Shown here: piece by piece, positions 22,999 through 30,333 of the stretch
Layout of the letters: each line of letters opens with the position of its first letter
How positions within the stretch are numbered: position 1 is the stretch's first letter
From: Tenacibaculum sp. 190524A02b
Lineage (GTDB): Bacteria; Bacteroidota; Bacteroidia; Flavobacteriales; Flavobacteriaceae
Reading direction: 5' to 3'
Assembly: GCF_964036645.1 (NCBI RefSeq)
Contig: NZ_OZ038525.1
Span: 1,882,501-1,946,500 of the forward strand
DNA length: 64,000 nt
Notes under the pieces: model-generated
Database searches by the model: none
Seen by the model: only the letters and a program-made list of their open reading frames with translations
What the model was told of the DNA's origin: nothing
Made by a program: the position numbers and the translations under genes

Positions 22999-24012
22999 AT
23001 GAGAAAAAACTCCATTATAAATACACTTTTATTGTTTATAAATTCATTATTAGCTACTGCGCTACTATTGTCATATTTATTACCTTATATTTCTCCAAAA
23101 ACAATTCCTGCACTTACTGTTTTTAGTTTGTTTGTTCCTTTTTTGGTATTAACTAACTTAGGTTTTCTCATTTATTGGTTGATTAAACTACATAAAAACG
23201 CCTTGCTTTCGGCGCTTATTTTACTGATTGGATGGTTTGTAGCACCTCCTCTTTTAAAGTTTTCAAACAAAGAAGTAGTACTTACTAATGATTTAAAAGT
23301 AATGAGTTACAATGTCCGATTATTCAATCATTATAAATGGAATGAGGATGTAACTACTGAACAAAAGATATATGAATTTATCAATACTAAATCTCCGGAC
23401 ATTGTTGCTTTGCAAGAGTTTTACCATTCAGATTTATTAGATATCAAATTACCATACAAATACATAAAAACCAAAACCAATCATAATAAATTTGGTTTAG
23501 CTATTTATTCAAAATATCCCATTGTTAACTCTGGTTCTTTAAACTTTAAAAACAGTGCTAACAATACTATTTTTGTAGATATAGCCAAAAATGAAGATAC
23601 TATTAGAGTTTATAATGTTCATTTAGAATCTTTAAAATTAAACACCAATAAAGAAAATTTTGGCGAAGAAAGTTCAGAACGATTATTTAAACGTTTGCGT
23701 AACGGCTTTAAAAAACAAGTTGGACAAACTGAACTTATTATGCAACATGAGTATAGTTGGAAAGGAAAAAAAATTATGTGTGGCGACTTTAATAATACTT
23801 CTTACTCATGGGTATATAGAAAATTAACTGAGAATAAAAAAGACGCTTTTATTGAGCGTGGTTTAGGGTTAGGTAAAAGTTTCAGATATATTTACCCTAT
23901 GCGTATTGACTTTATTTTAACAGATAATGGAGCTACTATTAATCAGTTTAAAACCTATAACGATGTTAAACTTTCCGACCACTACCCTATCATGAGCCGT
24001 TTAAATTGGTAA
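22999..24012 (+). CDS. Membrane-anchored endonuclease/exonuclease/phosphatase (EEP) family protein
   Basis: A 337-residue protein. Three hydrophobic helices occupy residues 1-85. The EEP fold follows with MSYNVRLFN (Asn105), LQEFYHSD (Glu140), YNVHLES, CGDFNNT and the final DHYPIMSRL holding the catalytic Asp-His pair. The family includes nucleases, lipid phosphatases and sphingomyelinases; the substrate cannot be told. The anchor places the domain either in the periplasm or at the inner membrane surface. In flavobacteria such genes often follow rhomboid genes. It ends the tight run that starts at 18850. Confidence 0.87.
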   Translation: MRKNSIINTLLLFINSLLATALLLSYLLPYISPKTIPALTVFSLFVPFLVLTNLGFLIYWLIKLHKNALLSALILLIGWFVAPPLLKFSNKEVVLTNDLKVMSYNVRLFNHYKWNEDVTTEQKIYEFINTKSPDIVALQEFYHSDLLDIKLPYKYIKTKTNHNKFGLAIYSKYPIVNSGSLNFKNSANNTIFVDIAKNEDTIRVYNVHLESLKLNTNKENFGEESSERLFKRLRNGFKKQVGQTELIMQHEYSWKGKKIMCGDFNNTSYSWVYRKLTENKKDAFIERGLGLGKSFRYIYPMRIDFILTDNGATINQFKTYNDVKLSDHYPIMSRLNW

Positions 24013-24067
24013 GCTTCTTTTTTTATTTTAAAAACTGTATTTTTACCAGCCAATCAAACTATAATTA

Positions 24068-25207
24068 ATGAAACACTTTAATGTTGCCGTTATTGGTAGT
24101 GGACCTTCAGGAGCTTCTACTGCCTTTCATTTAGCTAAAAAAGGAATCTCTACTGTAATTATAGAAAAGGAAACACTACCACGTTATAAAACTTGTGGTG
24201 GCGGTTTTGTTTTTAGAGGTCGAAAAAACTTACCTTTTGAAATTGATGATGTTGTTGAAAAAGAGTTTCACACAGTAGACATTTATTTAGGTGATAAGTT
24301 ACACTTTCAAACACATAGAGAGGAACCTACTATTTCTATGATTATGCGTGATTCTTTCGATAATCTTATAACTCAAAAGGCAAAAGAATTTGGCGCTACT
24401 CTTTTAGAAAATCATAAACTAACAGGATTAGACTTTTCAGATTCTTATATTACTATTGAAACCAGTCAAGGTAATTTTACTGCTGACTTTGTTATTGCTG
24501 CCGATGGCGCTTTAAGTCCTACTGCTAAACTAGCGGGATGGAAAGAAGATACTCGTAAATTAATCCCTGCTTTAGAATACGAAGTAGAAGTATCTGATGA
24601 AGATTTTGAGCGTTTGTCTAAAGAAGTCCGTTTTGATATTGATGCTATCCCTTATGGGTATGCTTGGAGTTTTCCAAAAAAGAAACATTTATCTATTGGA
24701 GTTGCTTCTGCAAGAAGGACTAAAATAAATCTTAAACAATTCTATAAAGAATATTTGGAAACTTTAGGTATTACTAACGTTATAAATGCTACTCAACATG
24801 GTTTTCAAATACCTGTAGCGCCACGTACAGATGGCTTTGTAAAAAACAATGTCTTTTTAATTGGTGATGCTGCTGGCTTTGCTGATCCAGTTACAGCAGA
24901 AGGTATTTCTAATGCTATTTACAGTGGTAAGCTAGCTGCTGAAGCTATTATTGAGAGTAATCAAGATAAAACGCTTGCTGCGCAATTATATATAGAAAAA
25001 ATAGAAGAAGGCTTATTACCTGAGGTAAAAACTGGTTTATGGCTTTCAAAATGGTTTTATGAGCAAAAAACCGTTCGTAATATTTTACTTAAAAAGTACG
25101 GACAACGCTTTAGTGAAGCTATGGCTGATGTTTTTCATGGTAAAAGAAGTTATCCTAAAGACATTAAGCAAACCATTAAACAACGTATTAAAGAATTGGT
25201 ATTCTAA
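24068..25207 (+). CDS. Geranylgeranyl reductase-like FAD-dependent oxidoreductase
   Basis: A flavoprotein of the geranylgeranyl reductase family, which reduces isoprenoid chains or related lipids. The 379 residues show the FAD-binding GSGPSG (10-15), the family-specific YKTCGGG (40-46), an ADGALSP block and GDAAGFADPVTAEGI (about 269-283). Whether it acts on menaquinone side chains, archaeal-type lipids or other substrates is unknown. The gene has its own short upstream gap (55 bp). An insertion sequence begins 12 bp after its stop but leaves it intact. Confidence 0.85.
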   Translation: MKHFNVAVIGSGPSGASTAFHLAKKGISTVIIEKETLPRYKTCGGGFVFRGRKNLPFEIDDVVEKEFHTVDIYLGDKLHFQTHREEPTISMIMRDSFDNLITQKAKEFGATLLENHKLTGLDFSDSYITIETSQGNFTADFVIAADGALSPTAKLAGWKEDTRKLIPALEYEVEVSDEDFERLSKEVRFDIDAIPYGYAWSFPKKKHLSIGVASARRTKINLKQFYKEYLETLGITNVINATQHGFQIPVAPRTDGFVKNNVFLIGDAAGFADPVTAEGISNAIYSGKLAAEAIIESNQDKTLAAQLYIEKIEEGLLPEVKTGLWLSKWFYEQKTVRNILLKKYGQRFSEAMADVFHGKRSYPKDIKQTIKQRIKELVF

Positions 25208-25218
25208 CAAGATTATAT

Positions 25219-25243
25219 TGACTAGTCCTAAATAACCGTTACA
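25219..25243 (+). repeat. IS terminal inverted repeat, transposase 3' side
   Basis: Begins TGACTAGTCCT and ends CGTTACA. It pairs with 26575-26599 read in reverse, with six mismatches in 25 positions. Confidence 0.88.
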
Positions 25244-25264
25244 GTTATTTATTGATTAAATATA

Positions 25265-26164
25265 TTAAACATCATCTAAAGTTATAGCTTTAGATGATGT
25301 TTTTTTTCGATATGATTTTATTTTCATAATGTTTTGTTGATGTGCTTGGTCAGGAGTTTTAAAATGACATGACCAATGCGGTCTTTTAGAGTTATAAATA
25401 GTTATTGATTGTTTTACTATTTTCTCCATTATCTTAATATCTAGATTTGTAGTATTGGTAAAGAACTCTTGTTTCAAGATTCCATTAACCCTTTCAGCTA
25501 TGGCATTTTGATATGGATCATATGATTCTGTCATACTGCATTTAAGCTTTTGTTTTGACAAAATATCTTGATAGATGTTACTACAGTACTGTATCCCTCT
25601 ATCTGAATGATGGATAAGTTCCTTCTCTGGATATACTCTGTTTTTTATAGCCATGACCAAGGCTTTTACAGTTGAGTTCACCGCTAAAGTTTTATCCAAA
25701 TGGTATCCCACAATTTTCTTAGAATATGCATCTGTAATTAATGATAAATACATAGGTTTTTTACGGCTCCCTAAATAAGTAATATCTGCTACCCATACTT
25801 GTTCTGGTCGATTTACTTCCAAAGTTTCAATAAGATTAGCATGTTTTCTAAAACGATGATGTGAGTTGGTTGTAATATGGTAACTTTTTTGTCGTTTTAT
25901 CAATAGTTTATTAGCTCGTAAAATATCAAATAATCGATCCCTTCCTACACCTAAACTGCCTAATTCTTCTGAAAGAATATAATACAGTTTTCTTGTTCCA
26001 ATTCTTGGCTGTTCCATTCTTACATCCTTAACCAACTCAACAACCTTATTGGCTATGGTGTGAGCTTTGGTAACTCTATAATTAGCTCGATAATACACCT
26101 GCCTACTAAACCCGAGTAATTTACAGGTGGAAGAAATACTTTCTTTCTTTTGTAAAACAAACAT
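25265..26164 (-). CDS. IS3-family transposase, catalytic OrfB
   Basis: The DDE integrase-like part of the transposase, 299 residues from its ATG. An N-terminal HTH_21 region (about 35-95, RIGTRKLYYIL) is followed by the rve domain with catalytic residues in WVADITYLG, HHSDRGIQY and NAIAERVNGILK, the DD(35)E arrangement. The frame stays open upstream through the end of orfA, so the protein is probably also made as an OrfAB fusion by a -1 frameshift at 26185-26191. The last codons coincide with a perfect hairpin that reads as a terminator on the plus strand. Confidence 0.95.
   Translation of the reverse strand: MFVLQKKESISSTCKLLGFSRQVYYRANYRVTKAHTIANKVVELVKDVRMEQPRIGTRKLYYILSEELGSLGVGRDRLFDILRANKLLIKRQKSYHITTNSHHRFRKHANLIETLEVNRPEQVWVADITYLGSRKKPMYLSLITDAYSKKIVGYHLDKTLAVNSTVKALVMAIKNRVYPEKELIHHSDRGIQYCSNIYQDILSKQKLKCSMTESYDPYQNAIAERVNGILKQEFFTNTTNLDIKIMEKIVKQSITIYNSKRPHWSCHFKTPDQAHQQNIMKIKSYRKKTSSKAITLDDV
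25267..25307 (+). terminator. Perfect hairpin inside the transposase 3' end, terminator on the plus strand
   Basis: A 15-bp perfect stem, AAACATCATCTAAAG with its reverse complement, has a 6-base loop (25282-25287) and is followed by T on the plus strand to 25307. It overlaps the last codons and stop of OrfB. It faces transcription coming from the flavoprotein gene at 24068-25207 into the element. Confidence 0.75.
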
Positions 26165-26169
26165 ATCAA

Positions 26170-26559
26170 TTACTCGGTTTTGGAGTTTTTTCTGATAGGA
26201 ATCTTATACTCTTTCTCAGCTAAATCAATCATCATATCAAATAGTATCGCTTTCTTCTCTACTGCTGCTGCTTGAGCTTTTAAACGATTATTTTGCTTTT
26301 CTAATTGACGTAATTTTTGTTCTAACTCTAATAGTTTTTGTTCTGGCGATTTTGGCATAGTAGATGGTGTTTGATGATCCCAATCAAAGTTACCATATTT
26401 TCTTAACCATACTAAAACAGTGCTACGACCTTGAATCCCATATTTAAGTTGAGCCTGTTTGTAAGTTAGTTCGCCTTTTTCTACTTCCGATACAACCGAA
26501 AGTTTAAAACTCATAGTATAATCTTTCTGTGTACGTTTGCGGTAAATATTGTCATTCAT
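26170..26559 (-). CDS. IS3-family transposase, OrfA
   Basis: A 129-residue protein with an HTH region (about 15-60, KLSVVSEVEKGELTYKQAQLKYGIQGRSTVLVWLRKYG) and a leucine-zipper-like coiled coil (about 70-105, LLELEQKLRQLEKQNNRL), the DNA-binding and multimerisation part of an IS3-type transposase. Five bases lie between its stop and the orfB ATG. Confidence 0.94.
   Translation of the reverse strand: MNDNIYRKRTQKDYTMSFKLSVVSEVEKGELTYKQAQLKYGIQGRSTVLVWLRKYGNFDWDHQTPSTMPKSPEQKLLELEQKLRQLEKQNNRLKAQAAAVEKKAILFDMMIDLAEKEYKIPIRKNSKTE
26185..26191 (-). promoter_or_regulatory. Putative -1 ribosomal frameshift site of the IS
   Basis: On the minus strand the orfA codons AGA AAA AAC contain the slippery heptamer A_AAA_AAC, 12 bases before the orfA stop. 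A -1 shift leads into the orfB frame with no stop in between. This is the standard way IS3 elements make the full OrfAB transposase. Confidence 0.75.
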
Positions 26560-26574
26560 AATGTTACATAATTG

Positions 26575-26599
26575 TGTAACGCTATTTCAGGACGAGACA
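26575..26599 (-). repeat. IS terminal inverted repeat, transposase 5' side
   Basis: Read on the minus strand it begins TGTCTCGTCCT and ends CGTTACA, matching the other end at 19 of 25 positions. It lies 15 bp upstream of the orfA start codon. Confidence 0.88.
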
Positions 26600-26604
26600 T
26601 ATCT

Positions 26605-26650
26605 AAAAAAATTAAAGCCTGAGTTTTTCAACTCAGGCTTTAATTTTTTT
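26605..26650 (-). terminator. Strong terminator of the outer-membrane protein gene
   Basis: A perfect 21-bp stem (26605-26625 with 26630-26650, loop of 4) centred on AAAGCCTGAGTT, with A/T tracts in the stem ends. It lies 15 bp after the stop of the minus-strand gene and only a few bases from the IS end. Confidence 0.9.
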
Positions 26651-26665
26651 ATTGAATTTTAAGTT

Positions 26666-27253
26666 TTAAAACTTAAATGATGCTCCAATTATAATTTGAT
26701 TAATTCTTGTATCAAAATTAACATTAGCTAACTCAGTTACTAGAGTAGAACTTATATCAGAAAAAGCTCTTTCCCATCTAACATCTAAACCAAACTTACC
26801 TATCTCAACACCTGCTCCTAGTTGAAGTCCAACTGTTAAACCATTGGCTTCTGTTTTTATACTTTTTAAAGTATTGATACTTAAATCTCCATCAATTAAA
26901 TATTGAAATGACGGCCCTACAAAAACATGTGCTACCTTTAAAAACTTCTTCCCTAATAATACAGGAATATCTATTTTTTGAAAATCGTAAGCAGCAACAT
27001 CACTTGATGTTTTTAATGATGTATATACTAATTCAGGGCGAACATATAATCCAATTACTGGTATTTTAAATCGTGTCCAAACACCTGCATGAAAACCTGT
27101 TTTACTCTTTGCTCCAGAAAAGACATCTGCTTTTACTTCTCCAAAAGAGTCTGAATTGTAGTTGATACCTCCTTTAATACCGAAATCAATTTGCGATTGT
27201 GAAAACTGAACCGCTCCTAAAACAAAAACGATTAAGAATACTACTTTTTTCAT
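26666..27253 (-). CDS. Outer-membrane beta-barrel protein, PorT-like/OmpW-like size
   Basis: A 195-residue protein with a signal peptide (cleavage about after residue 20, QFSQS/Q) and alternating-hydrophobicity strands, starting DFGIKGGINYNS and ending in a strand with terminal phenylalanine (IIIGASFKF), the usual end of an outer-membrane barrel. It belongs to the large Bacteroidota group of eight-stranded porin-family barrels; the function is unknown. It follows the transketolase gene after 47 bp without an evident terminator in between. Confidence 0.83.
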   Translation of the reverse strand: MKKVVFLIVFVLGAVQFSQSQIDFGIKGGINYNSDSFGEVKADVFSGAKSKTGFHAGVWTRFKIPVIGLYVRPELVYTSLKTSSDVAAYDFQKIDIPVLLGKKFLKVAHVFVGPSFQYLIDGDLSINTLKSIKTEANGLTVGLQLGAGVEIGKFGLDVRWERAFSDISSTLVTELANVNFDTRINQIIIGASFKF

Positions 27254-27300
27254 TATTATAATTTTTTAGTTATTGCTATTAAAACGGTTTAAAAAAATTA

Positions 27301-28251
27301 TTATTTTCTTTTTAACACCTTTTCTACTGCTTTAACAACAGCTTCATCATTAATCTCATACTTAGCCATTAATTCAGCTGGCGTAGCAGATTCTCCAAAA
27401 CTATCATTTACAGCAACAAATTCTTGTGGAGTAGGATTATTGGTAGCTAAACAACGTGCTACACTTTCTCCTAAACCTCCATATTTATTATGCTCTTCAG
27501 CAGTTACAATACAACCTGTTTTTGCTACTGATTTTAAAATAGCTTCTTCATCTAATGGTTTTATAGTATGGATATTTATTACCTCAGCAGAAATTCCTTT
27601 TTCTTCTAACTTTTCAGCTGCTTGTAATGATTCCCAAACTAAGTGTCCAGTAGCTACAATAGTAACATCTGTTCCTTCAGTAAGTTGAACTGCTTTTCCT
27701 ATTTCAAAAGGTTGATCTGTCATGAATACTGGTACTTTTGGACGTCCAAAACGTAAATACACAGGTCCTTCATGCTCAGCTATTGCAATTGTAGCTGCTT
27801 TTGTTTGACTATAATCACACGTATTAATTACAGTCATTCCAGGTAACATCTTCATCAATCCAACATCCTCTAGTATTTGATGTGTTGCTCCATCTTCTCC
27901 TAATGTTAAACCTGCATGAGATGCACAAATTTTTACATTCTTATCAGAATACGCTATTGATTGGCGAATTTGATCGTACACACGACCTGTTGAAAAGTTT
28001 GCAAAAGTACCTGTAAATGGTATTTTACCTCCAATGGTAAGTCCTGCAGCAATTCCCATCATATTTGCCTCTGCAATACCTACTTGGTAAAATCGCTCTG
28101 GATGATTTTTTGCAAAATCATTCATTTTTAATGATCCTGTTAAATCTGCACATAAGGCAACTACATCTGGATTTGTTTTTCCTAATTCGGTTAAACCATC
28201 TCCAAACCCAGAACGGGTGTCTTTTTTCTCAGTATATGTATATTTTTTCAT
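27301..28251 (-). CDS. Transketolase, C-terminal subunit
   Basis: The C-terminal half of a split transketolase: pyrimidine-binding and C-terminal domains, 316 residues from ATG 28251. Residues include the cofactor-activating glutamate in QVGIAEANMMGIAAGL, FTGTFANFSTGR and DGATHQILEDVGLM. The full frame reaches a further ATG at 28278, but a -7 box overlaps that site (28276-28283), so MKKYTYTEK is the better start. In flavobacteria the N-terminal half is normally the gene just before it; here the upstream genes are maf and a UbiA-like gene, and no N-terminal half is in the window. It must pair with a subunit made elsewhere. Confidence 0.9.
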   Translation of the reverse strand: MKKYTYTEKKDTRSGFGDGLTELGKTNPDVVALCADLTGSLKMNDFAKNHPERFYQVGIAEANMMGIAAGLTIGGKIPFTGTFANFSTGRVYDQIRQSIAYSDKNVKICASHAGLTLGEDGATHQILEDVGLMKMLPGMTVINTCDYSQTKAATIAIAEHEGPVYLRFGRPKVPVFMTDQPFEIGKAVQLTEGTDVTIVATGHLVWESLQAAEKLEEKGISAEVINIHTIKPLDEEAILKSVAKTGCIVTAEEHNKYGGLGESVARCLATNNPTPQEFVAVNDSFGESATPAELMAKYEINDEAVVKAVEKVLKRK

Positions 28252-28275
28252 TAGTTTGTGTTGTGAAATACGGTT

Positions 28276-28283
28276 CAAAAATA
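28276..28283 (-). promoter_or_regulatory. -7 box of the transketolase subunit gene
   Basis: TATTTTTG on the minus strand, about 20 bp upstream of the expected transcript start-to-ATG interval. No clear TTG lies 17-23 bp upstream. Confidence 0.5.
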
Positions 28284-28304
28284 ATCTTTTATAAGAGATT
28301 TAAG

Positions 28305-28886
28305 TTATAAATTCTTTAATTCTTTGTATAGTTTATGAATAGGCAATCCCATTACAGTAAAATAGCTTCCTTCTATCTTATTAATTCCTATTTTTCCAAT
28401 CCATTCTTGAATCCCATAGGCTCCTGCTTTATCATATGGTTTATAAGTATTTATATAGTATTCTATTTCTTCTTTATCTAACTTTTTAAACCTAACTTTT
28501 ACAATATCATGTACTACTTTTTGATACTCTTTTCCTGTAATACATATAGATGTAATTACTTCATGTGTTTTATTAGATAGCTTAGTTAACATTATGTAAG
28601 CTTCTTCATACGTCTTAGGTTTTCCTAATGCTTCCTCATTTACCCAAACAATTGTATCAGAAGTTATCACTAACTCATTGTCTCCTATATTTTCCTTAAA
28701 TGGTACAGATTTCAATTTCGATAAATAGTCTGTAATTTGATAGGACGTTAAATTATCAGGATAAATTTCTTCTACCTCCTTTAATTGGATAGTAAAATCT
28801 ATATCTAAGTCTCTTAATAATTGTTGCCTTCTTGGTGAAGCTGATGCTAAAGTAATTTTATAATTAGCTAATTTATTGGATAACAT
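28305..28886 (-). CDS. maf: Maf-family nucleotide pyrophosphatase
   Basis: Hydrolyses non-canonical or methylated nucleoside triphosphates to monophosphates. The 193 residues hold the family motif ASASPRRQQLL (15-25), the substrate-binding SDTIVWVNEEALGKP and YDKAGAYGIQEWIG blocks. It overlaps the upstream UbiA-like gene by 14 bp and ends the smpB-UbiA-maf unit. Confidence 0.92.
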   Translation of the reverse strand: MLSNKLANYKITLASASPRRQQLLRDLDIDFTIQLKEVEEIYPDNLTSYQITDYLSKLKSVPFKENIGDNELVITSDTIVWVNEEALGKPKTYEEAYIMLTKLSNKTHEVITSICITGKEYQKVVHDIVKVRFKKLDKEEIEYYINTYKPYDKAGAYGIQEWIGKIGINKIEGSYFTVMGLPIHKLYKELKNL

Positions 28887-29772
28887 ATTTAAAATAATAG
28901 GCTATAATTGGAATACTTATAATTCCTAAAGCATATACCATATTTATTCTTTTAAATAATAACTTATAATCTTTATCACTAGCAGCTATCATTAAATAAT
29001 AAATGAAATATAGTTCAGGAAAAACTCCTAAAAATAATATGGTTAATAAAATGAATTTACTTTCTACAAAAGAAATAGCAAAGCCCAATACAATGATGCT
29101 TGTAATTATAGAAATCATTAGTAACATTGCCTTAGTTCTTTTTCTTCCTAGTAAAATTGGTATTGTTTGATGTTTACGTATATAGTCTTGGTTAATATTT
29201 ACAATGTCCTGTACAGTATCTCTTATAATACTACCTATAAATGATAATGATATATAAAAAATAGTAATTAATTGCAACTTAAAAAACAAATCCCATTGGC
29301 TTTCTGTTAGCTTTATAGGTACATCACACCACCAAACAATTAATACACTAAATGCTTTAATAAATGAGTTTATAATATTTGTGAAAATCGTTTTCTTGAC
29401 AACATATACAGAGTAAATTGTTATAATCATCAGATTAACAACTCCTATAAATCCGTAGTAGGGTTTTTCAATACAAAAAGCTAGTAAAAAGCTAAATACA
29501 ATGGCAACTACTCCTAAAAAGACAGCTAAATTTCTGGCTACTAAAGGAGAAAATGTGTATTTTTTAGTGTTTTTTTTTCTTACAAAGTAATTGGTTAAAC
29601 TACCTGACGCTAAAAGCGTAACTGTAGTGATGGAAAGTAATAAAAGATTAGAAAAGGAAAGACGGGTATTAAATCCATAACCTGATAAAAAAAAGATTTT
29701 AAATAAGAATTGAATAAACACCAAATATAGCAATGCTTTCCATTTTACTATATTAAAAAAGTGCCTATACAT
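28873..29772 (-). CDS. UbiA-like membrane protein lacking the first Asp-rich motif
   Basis: A 299-residue protein with about eight to nine hydrophobic helices that lines up with the UbiA prenyltransferases found next to maf in flavobacteria (annotated as geranylgeranylglycerol-phosphate geranylgeranyltransferase). The first magnesium/diphosphate motif, normally NDxxDxxxD, reads TNYFVRKKN (about residues 60-68), with all aspartates gone. The second region is partly kept, IRDTVQDIVNINQD, but a usual Asp and Glu are Asn and Val. The following TIPILLGRKRT is conserved. The start overlaps the smpB stop (TAATG). It is probably not a working prenyltransferase, or one with an altered mechanism. Confidence 0.72.
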   Translation of the reverse strand: MYRHFFNIVKWKALLYLVFIQFLFKIFFLSGYGFNTRLSFSNLLLLSITTVTLLASGSLTNYFVRKKNTKKYTFSPLVARNLAVFLGVVAIVFSFLLAFCIEKPYYGFIGVVNLMIITIYSVYVVKKTIFTNIINSFIKAFSVLIVWWCDVPIKLTESQWDLFFKLQLITIFYISLSFIGSIIRDTVQDIVNINQDYIRKHQTIPILLGRKRTKAMLLMISIITSIIVLGFAISFVESKFILLTILFLGVFPELYFIYYLMIAASDKDYKLLFKRINMVYALGIISIPIIAYYFKYVIQ

Positions 29773-30230
29773 TAATTAAAATTCTTTTTAATCCTAGCCA
29801 AATCTCTTTTATTATCTCTATCTTTCATAGTTTGACGCTTATCATGCGTTTTCTTTCCTTTAGCTAACGCAATATCTAATTTTGCCCAACCATTTTCATT
29901 TATAAAAAGTCTTAAAGGAACAATTGTATTTCCTTTTACCTCAACCTCTCTAACTAACTTTTTAAGCTCTCGTTTGTTTAACAATAAACGTCTTTCACTT
30001 TTTGGTTTATGGTTATAGTGGTTTCCAAAAGCATATTCTTCTATGTACATATTTACCACAAACAACTCTCCTCTGTCATTAAACTCACAAAAACTTTCAG
30101 TTATTCTTGCTTTACTTTGACGGATAGATTTTATTTCCGTTCCAGTAAGTTGAATTCCTGCTGTATATTTATCTAATATCTCGTATTCAAAACGAGCTTT
30201 CTTATTCTGTATATTTATATTCTTCTGCAT
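29772..30230 (-). CDS. smpB: SsrA-binding protein SmpB
   Basis: Binds tmRNA and delivers it to stalled ribosomes for trans-translation. The 152 residues from ATG 30230 (MQKNINIQNKKARFEY) have the oligonucleotide-binding core with LTGTEIKSIR, GNHYNHKPKSERRLLLNK and the C-terminal tail KGKKTHDKRQTMKDRDNKRDL that enters the mRNA channel. The frame extends 19 codons further upstream but this runs through the promoter, so the inner ATG is used. tmRNA itself is not in the window. Confidence 0.96.
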   Translation of the reverse strand: MQKNINIQNKKARFEYEILDKYTAGIQLTGTEIKSIRQSKARITESFCEFNDRGELFVVNMYIEEYAFGNHYNHKPKSERRLLLNKRELKKLVREVEVKGNTIVPLRLFINENGWAKLDIALAKGKKTHDKRQTMKDRDNKRDLARIKKNFN

Positions 30231-30241
30231 AATTATATAAG

Positions 30242-30271
30242 CAAATATACTTATTAATTTAAGGCCTGCAA
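30242..30271 (-). promoter_or_regulatory. Promoter of smpB-UbiA-maf
   Basis: Minus strand: TTG (30269-30271), a 19-bp spacer and TATATTTG (30242-30249), an exact consensus match. The transcript would start near 30238, only about 8 bases before the smpB ATG, so the leader is very short. Confidence 0.75.
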
Positions 30272-30272
30272 T

Positions 30273-30309
30273 AAAAACAAAACACACTGAAAATATATTT
30301 TTCAGTGTG
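30273..30309 (-). terminator. Terminator after the PLP enzyme gene
   Basis: Perfect 11-bp stem CACACTGAAAA with TTTTCAGTGTG (30299-30309 with 30283-30293) followed on the minus strand by TTTTGTTTTTAT. It sits immediately upstream of the smpB -33 box. Confidence 0.85.
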
Positions 30310-30333
30310 CTTTTATTTGTTTAAAAAAGTGAT

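Larger units (their letters stand above)
25219..26599 (-). mobile_element. Complete IS3-family insertion sequence, 1,381 bp
   Basis: Two consecutive transposase frames on the minus strand are bounded by 25-bp imperfect terminal inverted repeats that start TG and match at 19 of 25 positions. Three bases, TAT, are repeated on both sides (25216-25218 and 26600-26602), as expected for IS3-family target duplication. The element sits between the convergent flavoprotein gene and the terminator of the outer-membrane protein gene and disrupts neither. Intact frames, ends and duplication suggest fairly recent arrival. Confidence 0.93.

Noticed and set aside
25265..26559. The transposase as two unrelated genes or a frameshifted pseudogene
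   Set aside because: A two-frame layout with A_AAA_AAC is normal for IS3 elements; ends and catalytic residues are intact.
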